The notes below the pieces were generated by a model. It searched no databases. It was not told where the DNA came from and saw nothing but the letters and a program-made list of their open reading frames with translations. This document shows, one piece after another, positions 55,427 to 55,505 of a DNA stretch of 55,505 nt. The DNA lies in the NCBI GenBank assembly GCA_019894715.1, contig JAGXOA010000072.1, positions 1 to 55,505 on the forward strand, written 5' to 3'. Every line of letters starts with the position of its first letter. Within the stretch, counting starts at the first letter, position 1. Both the position numbers and the translations under genes were made by a program. The stretch is from Promethearchaeota archaeon (GTDB taxonomy: Archaea > Asgardarchaeota > Lokiarchaeia > Sigyniarchaeales > SOKP01).

Positions 55427-55505
55427 TCGCTTCTACTACGGATTGGCCTGTATATCGTAGAAAACCCTTCCATTGGTTTTTGAAGGATTCCTCGTTCACA
55501 GAGGG
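55413..55505 (-). CDS. Possible C-terminus of a TnpB-type protein, partial
   Basis: The reverse frame from the edge to TAG at 55413-55415 is open for 30 codons (ends GQSVVEAIVHS). Its bases are clearly richer in G+C than the rest of the window. A stop right before the right-end hairpin is where a tnpB gene should finish. Thirty residues are too few to identify the family. Confidence 0.3.
   Translation of the reverse strand, partial: PSVNEESFKNQWKGFLRYTGQSVVEAIVHS

Overview
The window looks like a piece of an Asgard archaeal (Lokiarchaeia-like) chromosome. It is very AT-rich and intron-free, many starts are TTG or GTG, and archaeal genes dominate: an aIF1/SUI1 factor, inositol-1-phosphate synthase, the archaeoflavoprotein AfpA, the DUF39/NIL-ferredoxin homocysteine module and HdrB/HdrC-like proteins. 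These sit beside eukaryote-like signature families: a Rab-like GTPase, an MglA/Arf-like GTPase, a tandem Roadblock protein, a longin-like protein with winged helices, and several JAMM/MPN proteins. No rRNA, tRNA or CRISPR array was seen.

Layout. 1-4 kb: a large secreted/anchored protein (cut by the left edge) and a polytopic membrane protein. 4-6.5 kb: a stand-alone N6-adenine DNA methyltransferase next to a transposon-end relic. 6.9-9 kb: Rab-like GTPase, an RNase Z-like metallo-beta-lactamase (MBL) protein and a 52-aa zinc ribbon. 9.2-11.8 kb: an XRE-CBS regulator divergent from the homocysteine operon, with a perfect 17-bp palindrome at the regulator's 5' end. 12-13.7 kb: overlapping hdrC-hdrB-like genes. 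13.7-14.7 kb: non-coding, holding a ~200-bp transposon-derived element. 14.7-17 kb: MglA-like GTPase convergent with a longin/winged-helix protein. 17-24.8 kb: transporter, membrane esterase, VTT/DedA protein, MBL hydrolase, aIF1 with a disrupted 5' end, an acidic mini-protein, a PHP phosphatase, a decayed Cys-rich gene and an SDR epimerase. 25-31.7 kb: coiled-coil protein, Roadblock protein, ATP-grasp enzyme, two PAC2 paralogues with HbYX-like tails, a truncated DUF2284 gene, AfpA and an LSm-like protein. 31.8-35.5 kb: a beta-CASP-like MBL protein with a duplicated N-terminal module, and inositol-1-phosphate synthase. 35.8-39.3 kb: a copper module (PadR-TRASH regulator divergent from CopA). 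39.4-41.6 kb: a Mg-chelatase I/D-like AAA-VWA protein. 41.9-47.5 kb: a JAMM/MPN cluster. 48-55.5 kb: a membrane protein with a large cytoplasmic tail, a glycoside hydrolase/phosphorylase-like protein, a sugar O-acetyltransferase and a gene abutting the edge of an IS200/IS605-like element.

The most novel-looking system is the JAMM/MPN cluster. An Rpn11-like JAMM protein is followed, across a transposon relic and a zinc-ribbon protein, by a tight two-gene unit in which an intact JAMM (MPN+) and a JAMM lacking one zinc-ligand His (MPN-) each carry long coiled-coil tails. This layout resembles the Rpn11/Rpn8-type MPN+/MPN- partnership. The PAC2 pair, whose C-termini end Tyr-Tyr-X, gives a second proteasome-related theme.

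Other points of interest are the homocysteine module with CBS domains in both enzyme and regulator, the aIF1 gene with no in-frame standard start, and scattered hairpin ends from TnpB-type elements that have touched at least three gene ends.
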